A DNA stretch of 64,000 nt from Allobrachymonas denitrificans DSM 15123. GTDB lineage: Bacteria > Pseudomonadota > Gammaproteobacteria > Burkholderiales > Burkholderiaceae_C. Shown piece by piece: positions 11,238 to 22,203 of this stretch. Both the position numbers and the translations under genes were made by a program. Below the pieces are notes generated by a model that did no database searches, was not told the DNA's origin, and saw nothing but the letters and a program-made list of their open reading frames with translations. The DNA lies in NCBI RefSeq assembly GCF_900110225.1, contig NZ_FOCW01000001.1, forward strand, positions 806,001 to 870,000, written 5' to 3'. The first letter of the stretch is position 1. Each line of letters opens with the position of its first letter.

Positions 11238-12224
11238 ATGCAAGCCATTGCCATCCAGGCCTACGGCGCGCCCGAGATGCTGCAGCTCACTACCTGCCCC
11301 GATCCGGTGGCAGGCAGCGGCGAGGTGCTGATACGCGTCGCGGCGTCGGGCATCAACCGCCCCGACGTGCTGCAGCGCAAGGGCCACTACCCGGTGCCGC
11401 CGGGCGCTTCCGAGCTCCCCGGTCTCGAGGTTGCGGGCGAAATCGTCGCCGGTGACACCGAGGCCATGGCTGAGGCAGGCCTGCAGCTGGGCGACAAGGT
11501 GTGCGCCCTGGTGGCCGGTGGCGGCTATGCCGAGCTGTGCGTGGCGCCTGCGGCCCAGTGCCTGCCGGTGCCCACCGGCCTGGACATGGTGCAGGCGGCC
11601 AGCCTGCCCGAAACCTTCTTCACCGTCTGGAGCAACGTGTTCGATCGCGCGCGGCTGCAGCCTGGTGAAACCCTGCTGGTGCAGGGCGGCAGCAGCGGCA
11701 TCGGCGTCACCGCCATCCAGATGGCCAAGGCGCTGGGTGCCAGGGTGATCGTCACTGCCGGCAGCGATGACAAGTGCGAGGCCTGCGTCAAGCTCGGCGC
11801 CGACCACGCCATCAACTACAAGACCCACGACTTCGTCGAGGAGGCCAAGCGCCTGACCGGCGGCAAGGGCGTCGACGTGGTGCTGGACATGGTGGCCGGC
11901 GACTACATCGCGCGCGAAGTCGAGTGTCTGGCCGATGATGGCCGCATCGTCATCATCGCCATCCAGGGCGGCACCAAATCCGGCTTCAATGCCGGTCAGG
12001 TGCTGCGCCGCCGCCTGACCATCACCGGTTCCACGCTGCGTCCGCGTCCGGTGGCCTTCAAGGCCGCCATTGCGCGTGCACTGCGCGAGAAGGTGTGGCC
12101 GCTGGTGGAAAGCGGCGCCATTGCGCCGGTCATCTACCGCACCTTTCCGGCAGCACAGGCGGCCGAGGCCCATGCCCTGATGGAAAGCAACCAACACATT
12201 GGCAAAATCGTATTGACCTGGTAA
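11238..12224 (+). CDS. NAD(P)H-quinone oxidoreductase, PIG3-like
   Basis: This 328-residue zinc-free medium-chain reductase has the GroES-like entry SGINRPDVLQRKGHYPVPPG. The Rossmann segment VQGGSSGIGVTAIQMAKALGA carries the AxxGxxG-like nucleotide motif. This is the PIG3/TIGR02824-type quinone oxidoreductase. It probably reduces quinones or reactive carbonyls using NADPH, but the substrate is not readable from sequence. I start at the ATG at 11238, 16 bp after pnp, because the open frame upstream is the pnp shadow. It is 12 bp before tpiA, so the three genes are probably cotranscribed. Confidence 0.88.
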   Translation: MQAIAIQAYGAPEMLQLTTCPDPVAGSGEVLIRVAASGINRPDVLQRKGHYPVPPGASELPGLEVAGEIVAGDTEAMAEAGLQLGDKVCALVAGGGYAELCVAPAAQCLPVPTGLDMVQAASLPETFFTVWSNVFDRARLQPGETLLVQGGSSGIGVTAIQMAKALGARVIVTAGSDDKCEACVKLGADHAINYKTHDFVEEAKRLTGGKGVDVVLDMVAGDYIAREVECLADDGRIVIIAIQGGTKSGFNAGQVLRRRLTITGSTLRPRPVAFKAAIARALREKVWPLVESGAIAPVIYRTFPAAQAAEAHALMESNQHIGKIVLTW

Positions 12225-12236
12225 CGGAGGCTCACA

Positions 12237-12980
12237 ATGAAAAAACTGATCGCTGGCAACTGGAAAATGAACGCCAGTCTGGCAGGCAACGAAACGCTGG
12301 TGAATGAACTGCGTGCCGGTATCGGCGCCCCGGCATGCGATGTCGCCATCTGCGTGCCCAGCCCGTACTTCCAGCAGGTCCAGGGCCTGTTGGCTGGCCA
12401 GGACACCATCGTCATGGGCTCGCAGAACGTCTCTTCTCACGAGTCCGGCGCCTATACCGGCGACGTGTCTGCCACCATGCTGAAGGAATTCGGCATCCGC
12501 TACGCCATCGTCGGCCACAGCGAACGCCGCCTGCATCAGGCCGAGAGCGACACGCACGTCGCCATCAAGGCCGAGCGTGCGCTCGAAGCCGGCATCACTC
12601 CCATCGTCTGCGTGGGTGAAACCCTGCGCGAGCGCGAGGAGGGCATGACCGAGTTCATCGTCAAGCGCCAGCTCGCGGCCGTGATCCACCTGGTGGGCCA
12701 CTGCATCAGCGAGATCGTGGTCGCTTACGAGCCGGTCTGGGCCATCGGCACCGGCAAGACGGCTACGCCCGAACAGGCGCAGGAAGTGCATGGCGTGCTG
12801 CGCACGCAGCTGCGCGCAGCTACCGAACACGCGGACAAGATCCGTCTGCTGTACGGCGGCAGCATGAATGCCGGCAATGCGGCTGCGCTGTTGGCGCAAC
12901 CCGACATCGATGGTGGCCTGATTGGCGGCGCTTCCCTGAAGGCGGCCGATTTCCTCGCCATCATTGCTGCTGCGCAATAA
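12237..12980 (+). CDS. tpiA: Triosephosphate isomerase
   Basis: The enzyme interconverts dihydroxyacetone phosphate and glyceraldehyde 3-phosphate in glycolysis and gluconeogenesis. The 247-residue barrel has every key residue: Lys10 in AGNWKMN, His94 in VGHSERR and Glu165 in the [12 protein letters not shown] loop. The phosphate-binding [12 protein letters not shown] is also present. The ribosome site is ACGGAGG. It sits between the quinone oxidoreductase and secG genes, a common order in Burkholderiales. Confidence 0.98.
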   Translation: MKKLIAGNWKMNASLAGNETLVNELRAGIGAPACDVAICVPSPYFQQVQGLLAGQDTIVMGSQNVSSHESGAYTGDVSATMLKEFGIRYAIVGHSERRLHQAESDTHVAIKAERALEAGITPIVCVGETLREREEGMTEFIVKRQLAAVIHLVGHCISEIVVAYEPVWAIGTGKTATPEQAQEVHGVLRTQLRAATEHADKIRLLYGGSMNAGNAAALLAQPDIDGGLIGGASLKAADFLAIIAAAQ

Positions 12981-13037
12981 AATGACAGGTTTTGCGGCAG
13001 TGCGCTGCCGCGTCCTCTTCTCTCTGGCAACAACACA

Positions 13038-13493
13038 ATGACTTTTCTTCTCAACCTTCTGCTGGTCGTGCAGGTGCTGTCGGCACTGGCCATGATCGGC
13101 CTGATCCTGGTTCAGCACGGCAAGGGTGCGGACATGGGTGCCGCATTTGGCAGCGGCGCCTCCGGCAGCCTGTTCGGCGCTTCCGGCAGCGCCAACTTCC
13201 TGTCGCGCACCACGGCCGTACTGGCCACGATCTTCTTCGTCGCCACGCTGGTTCTGGCGTACTTCGGCAACCTGCGCAACACCGGTGGCTCCGGCAGCGT
13301 GCTGAGCGGCATGGTGGCTCCGGCTGCCGTTACCGCGCCGGCCTCTGCTCCGGCGTCCGCTGCAGCCCCTGCAACCGGTCCTGCCGCACTGATTCCCGGA
13401 CAGCAGCCGGCCGCCGCCGTGGCGCCCGCAAGCGCCGCTGTTCCTGCTTCCCAGCCTGCTCCGGTAGCCCCCGCCGCAGCCGCTTCCCGCTAA
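13038..13493 (+). CDS. secG: Preprotein translocase subunit SecG
   Basis: SecG is the small helper subunit of the SecYEG protein-export channel. Two membrane spans are visible (about residues 3-22 and 55-77). They flank the conserved cytoplasmic loop with LVQHGKGADMGAAFGSGAS and SLFGASGSANFLSR. The protein is 151 residues, longer than the roughly 110 of Escherichia coli. The extra length is a C-terminal Ala/Pro-rich tail from about residue 95, common in Burkholderiales but of unknown role. Confidence 0.96.
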   Translation: MTFLLNLLLVVQVLSALAMIGLILVQHGKGADMGAAFGSGASGSLFGASGSANFLSRTTAVLATIFFVATLVLAYFGNLRNTGGSGSVLSGMVAPAAVTAPASAPASAAAPATGPAALIPGQQPAAAVAPASAAVPASQPAPVAPAAAASR

Positions 13494-13635
13494 GCGAAAT
13501 GCCGGGCGTGCAATGCGTCTGGCGGGCACAAAAAACCTGCGTTGTAAGCGTCGGCTAAGTTGTTTATGGTTACAATGCAGGGCTGATCCGGAGCGCTAAG
13601 AATCAGTCTCAGCCGGCTCCGGGCGGGACACGATT

Positions 13636-13720
13636 GCCGTCGTGGTGAAATTGGTAGACACGCTATCTTGAGGGGGTAGTGGCGAAAGCTGTGCGAGTTC
13701 GAGTCTCGCCGACGGCACCA
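13636..13720 (+). tRNA. tRNA-Leu (anticodon GAG)
   Basis: The 85-nt gene folds as a class II tRNA with the CCA end encoded. The acceptor stem is GCCGTCG (13636-13642) with CGACGGC (13710-13716) and discriminator A13717. The D-arm has TGGTGAAATTGGTAGACA. The anticodon stem CTATC/GGTAG closes the loop TTGAGGG, giving anticodon GAG, which reads CUC and CUU. A long variable arm and GTTCGAGTC T-loop follow. A TACAAT hexamer at 13571-13576 may be a -10 box, though no well-spaced -35 is seen. The tRNA ends 45 bp before nuoA. Confidence 0.97.
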
Positions 13721-13765
13721 GAAACATCTTTGGCTCTGCGCCAAACCATTACAAACGTAACAAAG

Positions 13766-14125
13766 ATGGATCTTGCACTTTATCTCCCCGTTCTCCTGTT
13801 CATCCTGGTCGGCCTTGTTGCCGGTGCAGTGACCCTGGGTCTTGGTTCGGCGCTTGGTCCGAACCGTCCGTATCCCGCCAAGAACTCCCCCTACGAATGC
13901 GGCTTCGAGGCCTTTGAAGACGCGCGCATGAAGTTCGATGTGCGCTACTACCTCGTCGCCATCCTGTTCATTCTTTTCGACCTGGAAGTGGCCTTCCTGT
14001 TTCCCTGGGCTGCTGCCTACAAGCAACTGGGTCCGGTGGCCTTCTGGTCCGTCATGATTTTCCTGGGCATCCTCGTCGTGGGCTTCATCTACGAATGGAA
14101 AAAAGGCGCCCTGGATTGGGAATAA
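13766..14125 (+). CDS. nuoA: NADH-quinone oxidoreductase subunit A
   Basis: NuoA is a 119-residue membrane subunit of proton-pumping complex I. It has three membrane spans and the conserved loop [20 protein letters not shown], whose cysteine and acidic residues lie near the quinone-site gate. It opens the 14-gene nuo operon. I chose the ATG at 13766 because it gives the family length. The frame is open back into the tRNA, which cannot be coding. The start lacks a clear Shine-Dalgarno sequence. Confidence 0.97.
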   Translation: MDLALYLPVLLFILVGLVAGAVTLGLGSALGPNRPYPAKNSPYECGFEAFEDARMKFDVRYYLVAILFILFDLEVAFLFPWAAAYKQLGPVAFWSVMIFLGILVVGFIYEWKKGALDWE

Positions 14126-14189
14126 GCACAAGTTCCTGAATGTCGGGGGCGGCATGCTGCGCTCCTGCGGGAATTGATTGGAGAGTTGC

Positions 14190-14672
14190 ATGTCGCTTGA
14201 AGGTGTATTCAAAGAAGGCTTCATCACCACCAGCTACGACGCGGTGGCGAACTGGGCCAAAACCGGTTCTGTCTGGCCCATGACCTTCGGTCTGGCCTGC
14301 TGCGCCGTCGAGATGATGCACGCCGCTGCTGCGCGCTACGACCTGGCGCGCTTTGGTGCGGAAGTGTTCCGTGCCAGCCCGCGCCAGTCCGACCTGATGA
14401 TCGTGGCCGGTACCCTGTGCAACAAGATGGCGCCTGCCTTGCGCAAGGTCTATGACCAGATGGCCGAGCCGCGCTGGGTGATTTCCATGGGTTCCTGTGC
14501 CAATGGTGGTGGCTACTACCACTACAGCTACTCCGTGGTGCGCGGTTGTGATCGCGTGGTGCCGGTCGATGTCTACGTGCCGGGCTGCCCGCCCACGGCC
14601 GAGGCGCTGATCTACGGCATCATGCAGCTGCAGCAGAAGATCCGCCGTACCAACACCATTGCACGTGCCTGA
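14190..14672 (+). CDS. nuoB: NADH-quinone oxidoreductase subunit B
   Basis: NuoB is a peripheral-arm subunit that carries iron-sulfur cluster N2, the last electron donor to quinone. The 160-residue protein keeps the four cysteine ligands in CCAVEMM (tandem Cys-Cys), the GSCANGG region and [13 protein letters not shown]. An upstream frame extension of four residues exists, but the ATG at 14190 has a GGAG site 6 bases before it. It sits between nuoA and nuoC, which starts 12 bp after its stop. Confidence 0.98.
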   Translation: MSLEGVFKEGFITTSYDAVANWAKTGSVWPMTFGLACCAVEMMHAAAARYDLARFGAEVFRASPRQSDLMIVAGTLCNKMAPALRKVYDQMAEPRWVISMGSCANGGGYYHYSYSVVRGCDRVVPVDVYVPGCPPTAEALIYGIMQLQQKIRRTNTIARA

Positions 14673-14684
14673 TCCGGAGAACGC

Positions 14685-15293
14685 ATGACTGCCTACGCTG
14701 TTGATATTCAGGAGCTGGCCAACACCGTGTCTGCGGTGCTGGGAGACAAGCTCAAGCATTCCGTCATTGATCGTGGCGAACTCACCATCCAGGTGGATGC
14801 CGCCAACTACCTCGAGGCCTGCCGCCAGCTGCGCGATGCCGATGGCTGCAAGTTCGAGATCATGATCGACCTCTGCGGGGTCGACTACTCCGATTACAAG
14901 CAGCAGGTCTGGGAAGGCCCGCGCTTCTGCGTCGTGGTGCACCTGCTGTCCGTATCGCTGAACCAGCGCCTGCGCCTGAAGGTGTTCGCGCCCGACGACG
15001 ATTTCCCGCTGGTCGACTCCATCAACGGCATCTGGAATGCCGCCAACTGGTTCGAGCGCGAAGCCTTCGACCTGTACGGCATCGTGTTCGAGGGTCACCC
15101 CGACCTGCGTCGTATCCTGACCGACTACGGCTTCATCGGCCATCCGTTCCGCAAGGATTTCCCGCTCTCCGGCCATGTCGAGATGCGCTACGACCCCGAG
15201 CAGAAGCGCGTGGTGTATGAACCCGTCTCCATCGAGCCGCGCGAAATCACGCCGCGGATCATCCGTGAAGACAACTATGGAGGCTTGCACTGA
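14685..15293 (+). CDS. nuoC: NADH-quinone oxidoreductase subunit C
   Basis: NuoC is a 202-residue hydrophilic connecting subunit of the peripheral arm. It carries the family signature [20 protein letters not shown] followed by [19 protein letters not shown]. It is encoded apart from nuoD, as in most betaproteobacteria and mitochondria, whereas Escherichia coli has a fused nuoCD. A CCGGAG ribosome site lies just before the ATG. Confidence 0.98.
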   Translation: MTAYAVDIQELANTVSAVLGDKLKHSVIDRGELTIQVDAANYLEACRQLRDADGCKFEIMIDLCGVDYSDYKQQVWEGPRFCVVVHLLSVSLNQRLRLKVFAPDDDFPLVDSINGIWNAANWFEREAFDLYGIVFEGHPDLRRILTDYGFIGHPFRKDFPLSGHVEMRYDPEQKRVVYEPVSIEPREITPRIIREDNYGGLH

Positions 15294-15319
15294 TCGCTTT
15301 CCGCGACAGGGGATGATCT

Positions 15320-16573
15320 ATGGCTGAAATCAAGAACTACACGCTCAACTTTGGTCCGCAGCACCCGGCAGCGCACGGCGTGCTGCGCCTCGTGCTCGAG
15401 CTCGATGGCGAAGTGGTGCAACGCGCCGACCCGCACATCGGCCTGCTGCACCGTGCCACCGAAAAGCTGGCCGAGCACAAGACCTACATCCAGGCACTGC
15501 CCTACATGGACCGTCTGGACTACATGTCCATGATGTGCAACGAGCACGCCTACTGCCTGGCCGTCGAGAAGCTGCTGGGCATCGAGGTGCCGATCCGCGC
15601 GCAATACATCCGCGTGATGTTCTCGGAAATCACGCGCCTGCTGAACCACCTGCTGTGGCTGGGTTCGCACGGCAACGACTGCGGCAGCTCCACCATCCTG
15701 ATCTACACCTTCCGCGAGCGGGAAGACCTGCTGGACATGTACGAGGCCGTTTCCGGCGCCCGCATGCACGCAGCCTACTTCCGTCCGGGTGGCGTCTATC
15801 GCGACCTGCCCGACACCATGGCCCAGCACGCGCCCAGCAAGCTGCGCAACAGCAAGGCCATGGAAAAGCTCAATGCGGCTCGTCAGGGTTCGCTGCTCGA
15901 CTTCATCGACGACTTCACGCAGCGTTTCCCCAAATGCGTGGACGAGTACGAAACCCTGCTCACCAACAACCGCATCTGGAAACAGCGTACCGTCAGCATC
16001 GGCGTGCTGTCCCCCGAGCGTGCCCTGAACCTGGGCATGAGTGGCCCGATGCTGCGCGGCTCCGGCATTGCTTGGGATCTGCGCAAGACGCAGCCCTACG
16101 ATGCCTACGACAAGGTCGAATTCGACGTGCCCGTCGGCGTCACCGGTGACAGCTACGACCGTTACCTGTGCCGCGTGCAGGAAATGCGCGAGTCCAACCG
16201 CATCATCAAGCAGTGCGTGGACTGGCTGCGTGCCAACCCCGGCCCGGTCATCACCGACAACAACAAGGTGGCGCCGCCGTCCCGTGAAGGCATGAAGACC
16301 AACATGGAGGACCTGATCCACCACTTCAAGCTGTTCACCGAAGGCTTCCACGTTCCCGAGGGCGAGGTCTATGCCGGTGTCGAGCACCCGAAGGGCGAGT
16401 TCGGCATCTACATGGTCAGCGACGGCGCCAACAAGCCCTACCGCATGAAGATCCGTCCGCCGGGATATGTGCACCTGGCTGCGCTGGATGAGCTGTCCAA
16501 GGGCCACATGCTGGCCGACGCCGTGGCCATCATTGGCACGCTGGACATTGTGTTTGGAGAGATTGACCGATGA
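15320..16573 (+). CDS. nuoD: NADH-quinone oxidoreductase subunit D
   Basis: NuoD is the 49-kDa homologue and forms the quinone-binding pocket with NuoB. The 417-residue protein shows the conserved N-terminal [20 protein letters not shown], with the histidine loop that touches the quinone headgroup, and [20 protein letters not shown]. The C-terminus [14 protein letters not shown] is canonical. Its TGA overlaps the ATG of nuoE, which suggests coupled translation. Confidence 0.98.
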   Translation: MAEIKNYTLNFGPQHPAAHGVLRLVLELDGEVVQRADPHIGLLHRATEKLAEHKTYIQALPYMDRLDYMSMMCNEHAYCLAVEKLLGIEVPIRAQYIRVMFSEITRLLNHLLWLGSHGNDCGSSTILIYTFREREDLLDMYEAVSGARMHAAYFRPGGVYRDLPDTMAQHAPSKLRNSKAMEKLNAARQGSLLDFIDDFTQRFPKCVDEYETLLTNNRIWKQRTVSIGVLSPERALNLGMSGPMLRGSGIAWDLRKTQPYDAYDKVEFDVPVGVTGDSYDRYLCRVQEMRESNRIIKQCVDWLRANPGPVITDNNKVAPPSREGMKTNMEDLIHHFKLFTEGFHVPEGEVYAGVEHPKGEFGIYMVSDGANKPYRMKIRPPGYVHLAALDELSKGHMLADAVAIIGTLDIVFGEIDR

Positions 16574-17058
16574 TTTCTGAAGCAACCAAAGCCCGTTTCG
16601 CCAAGGAAGTGGCGAAATACCCGGCCGAGCAAAAGCAGTCGGCGGTCATGGCTTGCCTGTCCATCGTCCAGCAGGAGCAGGGCTGGGTATCGCCCGAAAG
16701 CGAGAAGGAAATTGCCGACTACCTGGAAATGGCTCCGATGGCCGTCCATGAAGTCACCACCTTCTACAACATGTACAACCAGCAGCCGGTCGGCAAGTAC
16801 AAGCTCGCCGTCTGCACCAACCTGCCGTGCCAGCTGCGCGACGGCGGCAAAGCCCTGCAGTTCCTCGAGGAAAAGCTGGGCATTCACGCCGGCGAAACCA
16901 CGGCCGACGGCCAGTTCACACTGCAGCAGTGCGAATGCCTGGGTGCCTGCGCCGATGCGCCGGTGATGCTGGTCAACGACCGCACCATGTGCAGCTACAT
17001 GTCCGTCGAGCGCCTGACTGCGCTGGTCGACGGCCTGAAGTCCGCGGAGGGCAAGTGA
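16570..17058 (+). CDS. nuoE: NADH-quinone oxidoreductase subunit E
   Basis: NuoE is a 162-residue thioredoxin-fold subunit of the NADH-dehydrogenase module. It binds the [2Fe-2S] cluster N1a through cysteines in [12 protein letters not shown] and [13 protein letters not shown]. It overlaps nuoD by four bases at the start and touches nuoF by one base (TGATG) at the end. Confidence 0.98.
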   Translation: MISEATKARFAKEVAKYPAEQKQSAVMACLSIVQQEQGWVSPESEKEIADYLEMAPMAVHEVTTFYNMYNQQPVGKYKLAVCTNLPCQLRDGGKALQFLEEKLGIHAGETTADGQFTLQQCECLGACADAPVMLVNDRTMCSYMSVERLTALVDGLKSAEGK

Positions 17059-18410
17059 TGTCTGTAGCGAACGTTCTCGCGCAATTTGCGTCTTCCGGCA
17101 ATGAAACCTGCTTTCACGGCCGTCACATTGATCCGCAGATCTACAAGGATCTGAACGGCAGCAACTGGAGCCTCAAGGACTACGAGGCGCGTGGCGGCTA
17201 CCAGGCCCTGCGCAAGATCCTTGGCAAGGATGGCGGCGAAGCCATGACCCAGGACCAGGTGATTGCCACCGTCAAGGAATCCGCGCTGCGCGGCCGTGGC
17301 GGCGCCGGCTTCCCGTCCGGCCTGAAGTGGAGCTTCATGCCCCGCCAGTTCCCGGGCCAGAAATTCCTCGTCTGCAACTCCGACGAGGGCGAGCCGGGTA
17401 CCTGCAAGGACCGCGACATCCTGATGTTCAACCCGCACATCGTGATCGAGGGCATGGCGATTGCTGCCTATGCCATGGGCATCAGTGTGGGTTACAACTA
17501 CATCCACGGCGAAATCTTCGAGGTCTACGAGCGTTTCGAGGCCGCACTGGAAGAGGCGCGTGCCGCCGGCTATCTCGGCGACAAGATCATGGGCAGCGAT
17601 TTCAGCTTCCAGCTGCACGCGCACCATGGTTTCGGCGCCTACATCTGCGGCGAGGAAACCGCGCTGCTCGAATCGCTGGAAGGCAAGAAGGGCCAGCCGC
17701 GCTTCAAGCCGCCGTTCCCGGCCAGCTTCGGCCTGTACGGCAAGCCCACCACCATCAACAACACCGAGACCTTCGCAGCCGTTCCGTGGATCATCCGCAA
17801 CGGCGGCCAAGCGTATCTGGAGTGCGGCAAGCCGAACAACGGCGGCACCAAGATCTTCTCGGTGTCGGGCGACGTCAACCTGCCCGGCAACTATGAAATC
17901 CCGATGGGAACGCCGTTCTCCAAGCTGCTTGAGCTGGCTGGCGGCGTGCGTACCGGTCGCAAGCTCAAGGCGGTGATCCCTGGCGGATCTTCCTCGCCCG
18001 TGCTGCCGGCCGACATCATCATGGATTGCACCATGGACTACGACTCGATCGCCAAGGCCGGCTCCATGCTGGGCTCCGGCGCCGTGATCGTGATGGACGA
18101 CAGCCGCTGCATGGTCAAGTCGCTGCAGCGCCTGAGCTACTTCTACATGCACGAGTCCTGTGGCCAGTGCACGCCGTGCCGTGAAGGTACCGGCTGGCTG
18201 TGGCGCATGGTCGAGCGCATCGAGAACGGCCAGGGCCGTCCGCAGGACATGGACGTGCTGGACTCGGTTGCCAGCAATATCCAGGGACGCACCATCTGCG
18301 CCCTGGGCGACGCCGCCGCCATGCCTGTGCGCGCCATGCTCAAGCATTTCCGTGACGAATTTGCATACCACGTAGAGCACAAGACCTGCATGGTGCCTGC
18401 ATATATTTGA
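17058..18410 (+). CDS. nuoF: NADH-quinone oxidoreductase subunit F
   Basis: NuoF binds NADH, FMN and the [4Fe-4S] cluster N3 and is where electrons enter complex I. The 450-residue protein has the FMN/NADH glycine motif [13 protein letters not shown], the acidic [14 protein letters not shown] and the cluster ligands [11 protein letters not shown] plus a distal Cys in TICALGDAA. The open frame extends upstream into nuoE, but the ATG at 17058 overlaps the nuoE stop and gives the family N-terminus. Confidence 0.98.
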   Translation: MSVANVLAQFASSGNETCFHGRHIDPQIYKDLNGSNWSLKDYEARGGYQALRKILGKDGGEAMTQDQVIATVKESALRGRGGAGFPSGLKWSFMPRQFPGQKFLVCNSDEGEPGTCKDRDILMFNPHIVIEGMAIAAYAMGISVGYNYIHGEIFEVYERFEAALEEARAAGYLGDKIMGSDFSFQLHAHHGFGAYICGEETALLESLEGKKGQPRFKPPFPASFGLYGKPTTINNTETFAAVPWIIRNGGQAYLECGKPNNGGTKIFSVSGDVNLPGNYEIPMGTPFSKLLELAGGVRTGRKLKAVIPGGSSSPVLPADIIMDCTMDYDSIAKAGSMLGSGAVIVMDDSRCMVKSLQRLSYFYMHESCGQCTPCREGTGWLWRMVERIENGQGRPQDMDVLDSVASNIQGRTICALGDAAAMPVRAMLKHFRDEFAYHVEHKTCMVPAYI

Positions 18411-18423
18411 CAAGTGGATCACC

Positions 18424-20562
18424 ATGGTTGAAATCGAACTGGACGGTCAAAAGGTCGAGGTTGCTGAAGGCAGCATGCTGATGCATGCGGCTGAGCAGGC
18501 CGGTACCTATATTCCGCATTTTTGCTACCACAAGAAGCTGAGCATTGCGGCCAACTGCCGCATGTGTCTGGTGGATGTCGAGAAGATGCCCAAGCCGGTT
18601 CCGGCTTGCGCAACGCCTGTGGCCCAGGGCATGGTGGTGCACACCAAGAGCGACAAGGCCATCAAGGCGCAGCAGTCCGTGATGGAATTCCTGCTGATCA
18701 ACCACCCGCTGGATTGCCCCATCTGCGACCAGGGCGGTGAGTGCCAGCTGCAGGATCTGGCTGTGGGCTATGGCTCCAGCGGCTCCCGCTACGAAGAAGA
18801 GAAGCGCGTGGTCGTGCCCAAGGACGTCGGCCCGCTGATCTCCATGGAAGAGATGACGCGCTGCATCCAGTGCACGCGCTGCGTCCGTTTCGGCCAGGAA
18901 ATCGCCGGCCAGATGGAACTCGGCATGTCCAACCGTGGCGAGCACTCCGAGATCGAGACCTTCGTCGGCGCCACGGTGGATTCCGAGCTGTCCGGCAACA
19001 TGATCGACATCTGCCCGGTCGGTGCGCTCACCAGCAAGCCGTTCCGCTACAGCGCCCGCACCTGGGAACTGGGTCGTCGCAAGTCGGTTGCTCCGCATGA
19101 TTCGACCGGCTCCAACCTGATCGTCCAGGTGAAGAACCACCGCGTCATGCGCGTGGTGCCGCTGGAGAACGAGGCTGTCAACGAATGCTGGATTGCCGAC
19201 CGTGACCGCTTCAGCTACGAAGCCCTCAACGGTACCGACCGCCTGACTGCCCCCATGATCAAGCAGGGCGGCAGCTGGAAGGAAGTGGACTGGCAGACCG
19301 CCCTCGAATACGTGGCCAACGGCCTCAAGCAGATCAAGGACGAGCACGGCGCTTCCAGCATCGGCGCCTTGGTCAGCCCGCACAGCACCCTCGAAGAGCT
19401 GACGCTCGCCGGTGAACTGGTGCGTGGTCTGGGCAGCGACAACATTGACTACCGCCTGCGCAATGCCGAATTTGCAGCTGGCAGCGAGATCCGCTGGCTT
19501 GGCCTGCCGATTGCTGCGCTGAGCAAGCTGCAGCGCGTTCTGGTCATCGGCAGCAACCTGCGCAAGGACCATCCGCTGTTCGCGCAGCGTATCCGTCAGG
19601 CCAGCCGCCATGGCGCCCAGGTTTCCGCGCTGGTCGAACAGCGTCAGGACTGGGCCATGAAGATGCACACGGTGCTCGAAGCTGATGCAACCGAGTGGAC
19701 GCAGTCCCTGGCGGACATTGCCGCCGCCGTGGCCGCGCAGAAGGGCGTTGTCGCTCCCGCACAGGGCGAGGCCACCGAGGCAGCCAAGGCCATTGCCGCT
19801 TCCCTGCTGGGTGGCGAGCGCAAGGCCGTGCTGCTGGGCAATGCCGCTGCGCACCACGAGCAGGCCGGCAGCCTGCTGGCGCTGGCACAGTGGATTGCGA
19901 CCGAAACCGGCGCAAGCTGGGGTTATCTGACCGAGGCAGCCAACACCGTTGGTGCACAGCTGGCTGGTGCGCGTCCGAAGTCCGGCGGCCTGAACGCAGG
20001 CGCCATGACCGAAGGCGGCGCGCTGAAGGCCGCACTGCTGTTCAACGTGGAGCCCGAGTTCGACTGTGCCGGTGGCAGTGCCGCCGTGGCCAGCCTGAAC
20101 CAGGCACAGATGGTTGTCACCTTCAGCCCGTTCAAGACGAATCTGGCCTTCAGCGACGTGCTGCTGCCGATCAGCCCCTTCACCGAGACTTCCGGCACCT
20201 TCGTCAACGCCGAAGGCCGCGCACAGAGCTTCCATGCTGTCGTGCGTCCGCTGGCCGACACCCGTCCGGGCTGGAAAGTGCTGCGCGTGCTGGGCAGCCT
20301 GCTGCAGCTCTCCGGCTTCTCCGCCGAGACCTCGCAGGAAGTCATGGGCACGCTGCCGCTGAACCGCAGTGGTGACAGCGCCACTGTCGACGCAGCCCGT
20401 CTGAACAACCGTACCGATGCTGCCATCGTCGTGGCCAAGGCACGCACCAAGCCGGTGACTGCCAGCATCTACCAACTCGACAGCCTGGTGCGTCGCGCGC
20501 CTGCGCTGCAGGCCACGGCCGACGCCCGTGCTGCCAAGCCTAGCCAGGAGGTGAGCGCATGA
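18424..20562 (+). CDS. nuoG: NADH-quinone oxidoreductase subunit G, mitochondrial-type
   Basis: NuoG holds three iron-sulfur clusters. The N-terminal ferredoxin-like domain has [15 protein letters not shown] and the later PAC cysteines. The His/Cys motif [18 protein letters not shown] and the ferredoxin motif [13 protein letters not shown] with CPVGALT follow. A degenerate molybdopterin-oxidoreductase-like domain fills the rest. The 712-residue protein lacks the CxxC of the additional N7 cluster of Escherichia coli NuoG: the region after [10 protein letters not shown] has serine and aspartate. This makes it like mitochondrial NDUFS1. Its stop overlaps the nuoH start. Confidence 0.97.
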   Translation: MVEIELDGQKVEVAEGSMLMHAAEQAGTYIPHFCYHKKLSIAANCRMCLVDVEKMPKPVPACATPVAQGMVVHTKSDKAIKAQQSVMEFLLINHPLDCPICDQGGECQLQDLAVGYGSSGSRYEEEKRVVVPKDVGPLISMEEMTRCIQCTRCVRFGQEIAGQMELGMSNRGEHSEIETFVGATVDSELSGNMIDICPVGALTSKPFRYSARTWELGRRKSVAPHDSTGSNLIVQVKNHRVMRVVPLENEAVNECWIADRDRFSYEALNGTDRLTAPMIKQGGSWKEVDWQTALEYVANGLKQIKDEHGASSIGALVSPHSTLEELTLAGELVRGLGSDNIDYRLRNAEFAAGSEIRWLGLPIAALSKLQRVLVIGSNLRKDHPLFAQRIRQASRHGAQVSALVEQRQDWAMKMHTVLEADATEWTQSLADIAAAVAAQKGVVAPAQGEATEAAKAIAASLLGGERKAVLLGNAAAHHEQAGSLLALAQWIATETGASWGYLTEAANTVGAQLAGARPKSGGLNAGAMTEGGALKAALLFNVEPEFDCAGGSAAVASLNQAQMVVTFSPFKTNLAFSDVLLPISPFTETSGTFVNAEGRAQSFHAVVRPLADTRPGWKVLRVLGSLLQLSGFSAETSQEVMGTLPLNRSGDSATVDAARLNNRTDAAIVVAKARTKPVTASIYQLDSLVRRAPALQATADARAAKPSQEVSA

Positions 20563-21635
20563 TTGAAGCTCTGAACGCTGCCGGCCAGGGCCTGTTCCAG
20601 GCTGCCTGGTGGGGCAATATCGTATGGCCGGTGATCTGGGCGCTGCTCAAGATTGTCGTGCTGGTGCTGCCGCTGCTGATTGCCGTCGCCTACCTGACCT
20701 ACTGGGAGCGTCGCCTGCTGGGTTTCATGCAGGTGCGTCATGGTCCCAACCGTGTCGGCCCACTGGGCCTGCTGCAGCCCATGGCCGACGGCCTCAAGCT
20801 GCTGACCAAGGAAGTGATCCGTCCGGATCGTGCCAACCCTGCGGTCTACTATCTCGGCCCGATCATGGCCTTCATGCCGGCGCTGGCTGCCTGGGTGGTG
20901 ATTCCCTTCGGCCCCGAAGTGGCTCTGGCCAACATCAACGCCGGCCTGCTGCTGGTGATGACCATCACTTCCGTGGAAGTCTACGGCGTGATCATGGCCG
21001 GCTGGGCGTCCAACTCCAAGTACCCGTTCCTGGGGGCGCTGCGTGCTTCCGCACAGATGGTGTCGTACGAAATCGCCATGGGCTTCTGCTTGGTGGTGGT
21101 GCTGATGATCACCGGCAGCATGAACATGAGCGACATCGTGACCGAGCAGGCCAAGGGCATGTTCGCCGACAAGGGCATGAACCTGCTGTCCTGGAACTGG
21201 CTGCCACTGCTGCCGATCTTCATGGTCTACCTGATCTCGGGTGTTGCCGAAACCAACCGTCACCCCTTCGACGTGGTGGAAGGCGAGGCCGAGATTGTGG
21301 CCGGCCACATGGTCGAGTACTCCGGCATGGGCTTTGCCATCTTCTTCCTGGCCGAATACGCGAACATGATCCTGTTCTCGGTGCTGGCCGTGGTCATGTT
21401 CCTCGGCGGCTGGCTGCCTCCGTTCGAATTCCTCAGCTTCATCCCCGGCTGGATCTGGCTGGGCCTGAAGACCTTCGTGGTCGTGAGCATGTTCATCTGG
21501 ATTCGTGCCACGTTCCCGCGCTATCGCTATGACCAGATCATGCGTCTGGGCTGGAAGATCTTCATTCCCGTGACACTGATCTGGCTGATCGTGATCGCTG
21601 TGTGGATGCAAACCTCCTGGAACATCTGGAAGTGA
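20559..21635 (+). CDS. nuoH: NADH-quinone oxidoreductase subunit H
   Basis: NuoH is the 358-residue membrane subunit that links the quinone cavity to the proton channels. About eight hydrophobic spans are visible. The conserved cytoplasmic loops include [20 protein letters not shown] and the acidic [20 protein letters not shown], which contains glutamates of the E-channel. The ATG overlaps the nuoG stop (ATGA). Confidence 0.98.
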   Translation: MIEALNAAGQGLFQAAWWGNIVWPVIWALLKIVVLVLPLLIAVAYLTYWERRLLGFMQVRHGPNRVGPLGLLQPMADGLKLLTKEVIRPDRANPAVYYLGPIMAFMPALAAWVVIPFGPEVALANINAGLLLVMTITSVEVYGVIMAGWASNSKYPFLGALRASAQMVSYEIAMGFCLVVVLMITGSMNMSDIVTEQAKGMFADKGMNLLSWNWLPLLPIFMVYLISGVAETNRHPFDVVEGEAEIVAGHMVEYSGMGFAIFFLAEYANMILFSVLAVVMFLGGWLPPFEFLSFIPGWIWLGLKTFVVVSMFIWIRATFPRYRYDQIMRLGWKIFIPVTLIWLIVIAVWMQTSWNIWK

Positions 21636-21649
21636 GCAAGGGTAGAGAA

Positions 21650-22168
21650 ATGTCAACTGTAACCACCAAGCCGGAATCCGGGTTCTCCCTCAAGGATTTC
21701 CTGAACAGCTTCATGCTGACGGAGCTGTTCAGGGGCATGGCACTGACCGGACGCTACGCCTTCAAGGGCAAGTTCACTGTGCAGTACCCCGAAGAGAAGA
21801 CGCCGCTGAGTCCGCGTTTCCGCGGCCTGCATGCGCTGCGCCGTTACGAGAACGGCGAAGAGCGTTGCATCGCCTGCAAGCTGTGCGAGGCCGTATGCCC
21901 CGCCATGGCCATCACCATCGAGTCCGAGCAGCGCGAAGACGGCAGCCGCCGCACCACGCGCTACGACATCGACTTCACCAAGTGCATTTACTGCGGTTTC
22001 TGCGAAGAGAGCTGCCCGGTGGATTCCATCGTCGAGACGCAGATCTTCGAATACCACGGAGAGAAGCGGGGCGACCTGTATTTCACCAAGGACATGCTGC
22101 TGGCGGTGGGTGACAAGTACGAAGCGCAGATTGCGGCCACCAAGGCAGCCGATGCGCCTTACCGCTGA
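21650..22168 (+). CDS. nuoI: NADH-quinone oxidoreductase subunit I
   Basis: NuoI is a ferredoxin-like subunit carrying clusters N6a and N6b, which pass electrons to N2. Both [4Fe-4S] motifs are complete: [12 protein letters not shown] and [12 protein letters not shown]. The frame is open to 21602 inside nuoH, but the ATG at 21650 follows AGGGTAGAG and gives a 172-residue protein with the expected N-terminal amphipathic helix ([19 protein letters not shown]). Confidence 0.97.
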   Translation: MSTVTTKPESGFSLKDFLNSFMLTELFRGMALTGRYAFKGKFTVQYPEEKTPLSPRFRGLHALRRYENGEERCIACKLCEAVCPAMAITIESEQREDGSRRTTRYDIDFTKCIYCGFCEESCPVDSIVETQIFEYHGEKRGDLYFTKDMLLAVGDKYEAQIAATKAADAPYR

Positions 22169-22203
22169 TCCCGGCCAGGCCTAGAACACAACAGGACCCT
22201 CCC

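Noticed and set aside
8933-11254. 773-codon frame antisense to pnp
   Set aside because: Shadow frame of a fully conserved PNPase gene; no family features.
13679-13765. N-terminal extension of NuoA
   Set aside because: It would be translated from the tRNA-Leu gene itself. The ATG at 13766 gives the exact family length.
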